Origin: Bacteroidales bacterium UBA1237
GTDB lineage: Bacteria > Bacteroidota > Bacteroidia > Bacteroidales > UBA932
NCBI GenBank assembly: GCA_002308935.1
Contig: DBWN01000072.1
Span: forward strand, 1 to 7,275
Direction of reading: 5' to 3'
Length of the DNA stretch: 7,275 nucleotides
Shown here: positions 7,144 through 7,275 of the stretch, piece after piece
Layout of the letters: every line of letters begins with the position of its first letter
Position numbering within the stretch: the first letter of the stretch is position 1
Program-made: the position numbers and the translations under genes
Notes under the pieces: model-generated
The model's database searches: none
Told to the model about the DNA's origin: nothing
The model's input: only the letters and a program-made list of their open reading frames with translations

Positions 7144-7275
7144 CTATCTGGACCTATGATGGACTTGAGGTTCCTCCTCTTCTACCTCTTTAGAGGCAGT
7201 GGCCAACTGGACACCGGCTTGCGGAGAAACACTTGCTCTGAATAGAGAAAAATCAGCCTTCTCGCCCTTGTCCAA
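7144..7275 (-). CDS. C-terminal 43 residues of a minus-strand gene cut by the right edge
   Basis: Reading the minus strand from the right edge gives 43 codons ending in TAG (7144-7146). The peptide starts LDKGEKADFSLFRASVSP, continues QAGVQLATASKEVEEEEP and ends QVHHRSR. The orderly globular start followed by an acidic then basic, low-complexity tail is typical of a real protein C-terminus. The frame also stops just before a shared hairpin, as expected for convergent genes. The KGEKADFxxFR pattern reminds me of C-termini of DUF3945-type proteins carried by Bacteroides conjugative elements, but this rests on memory of a short stretch and should be taken as a hint only. If right, it would place the defence module next to mobile-element genes. 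Confidence 0.6.
   Translation of the reverse strand: MDKGEKADFSLFRASVSPQAGVQLATASKEVEEEEPQVHHRSR

Noticed and set aside
1..7275. CRISPR array, tRNA, rRNA, insertion sequence or attachment site
   Set aside because: The window is almost fully coding, and I saw no spaced direct repeats, tRNA-like folds, transposase motifs or terminal inverted repeats.

Overview
This 7,275-base window looks like part of an accessory (defence-type) locus from a member of the Bacteroidota. Three signs point to that phylum, and all are inference. None of the visible start codons has a convincing Shine-Dalgarno sequence. The upstream stretches are A/T-rich instead. The only good promoter-like element I found is a perfect TAnnTTTG (-7 type) box, at 5844-5851. 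GC content is moderate and falls from the first half (one spot-checked line near 2.2 kb is 63% GC) to the last third (a line near 6.2 kb is 40%).

Region 1 (1-5811, + strand) is a tight run of four genes: a PglZ-domain phosphatase-superfamily protein cut off by the left edge, an unrecognised 205-residue protein, a 965-residue Z1-domain helicase-like ATPase, and a WYL-domain transcriptional regulator. The junctions are a 1-base TAATG overlap, 15 bases and 8 bases, so they are probably co-transcribed. PglZ is the hallmark of BREX/Pgl phage-defence systems. Z1 proteins are known from other defence contexts, such as the MutL/MORC-linked systems including Mza. WYL regulators often control defence operons. 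I know of no named system built on PglZ plus a Z1 ATPase plus this small protein. No BrxC/PglY ATPase, PglX methylase or BrxL is visible here, although such genes could lie upstream of the window. This module is the main candidate for an undescribed system.

Region 2 (5812-7098, + strand) has two further small genes. The first is a 257-residue protein that joins a DUF6794-like segment to a cysteine-rich zinc-ribbon-like C-terminus. The second is a 146-residue protein of unknown function. They follow a 61-base gap holding a perfect 8-3-8 inverted repeat and the -7 box, so they probably have their own promoter, and the repeat is a plausible operator.

Region 3 (7099-7275) holds a perfect 11-bp hairpin between converging genes, then the last 43 codons of a minus-strand gene that enters from the right edge. 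I found no RNA genes, CRISPR array, insertion sequence or attachment site.
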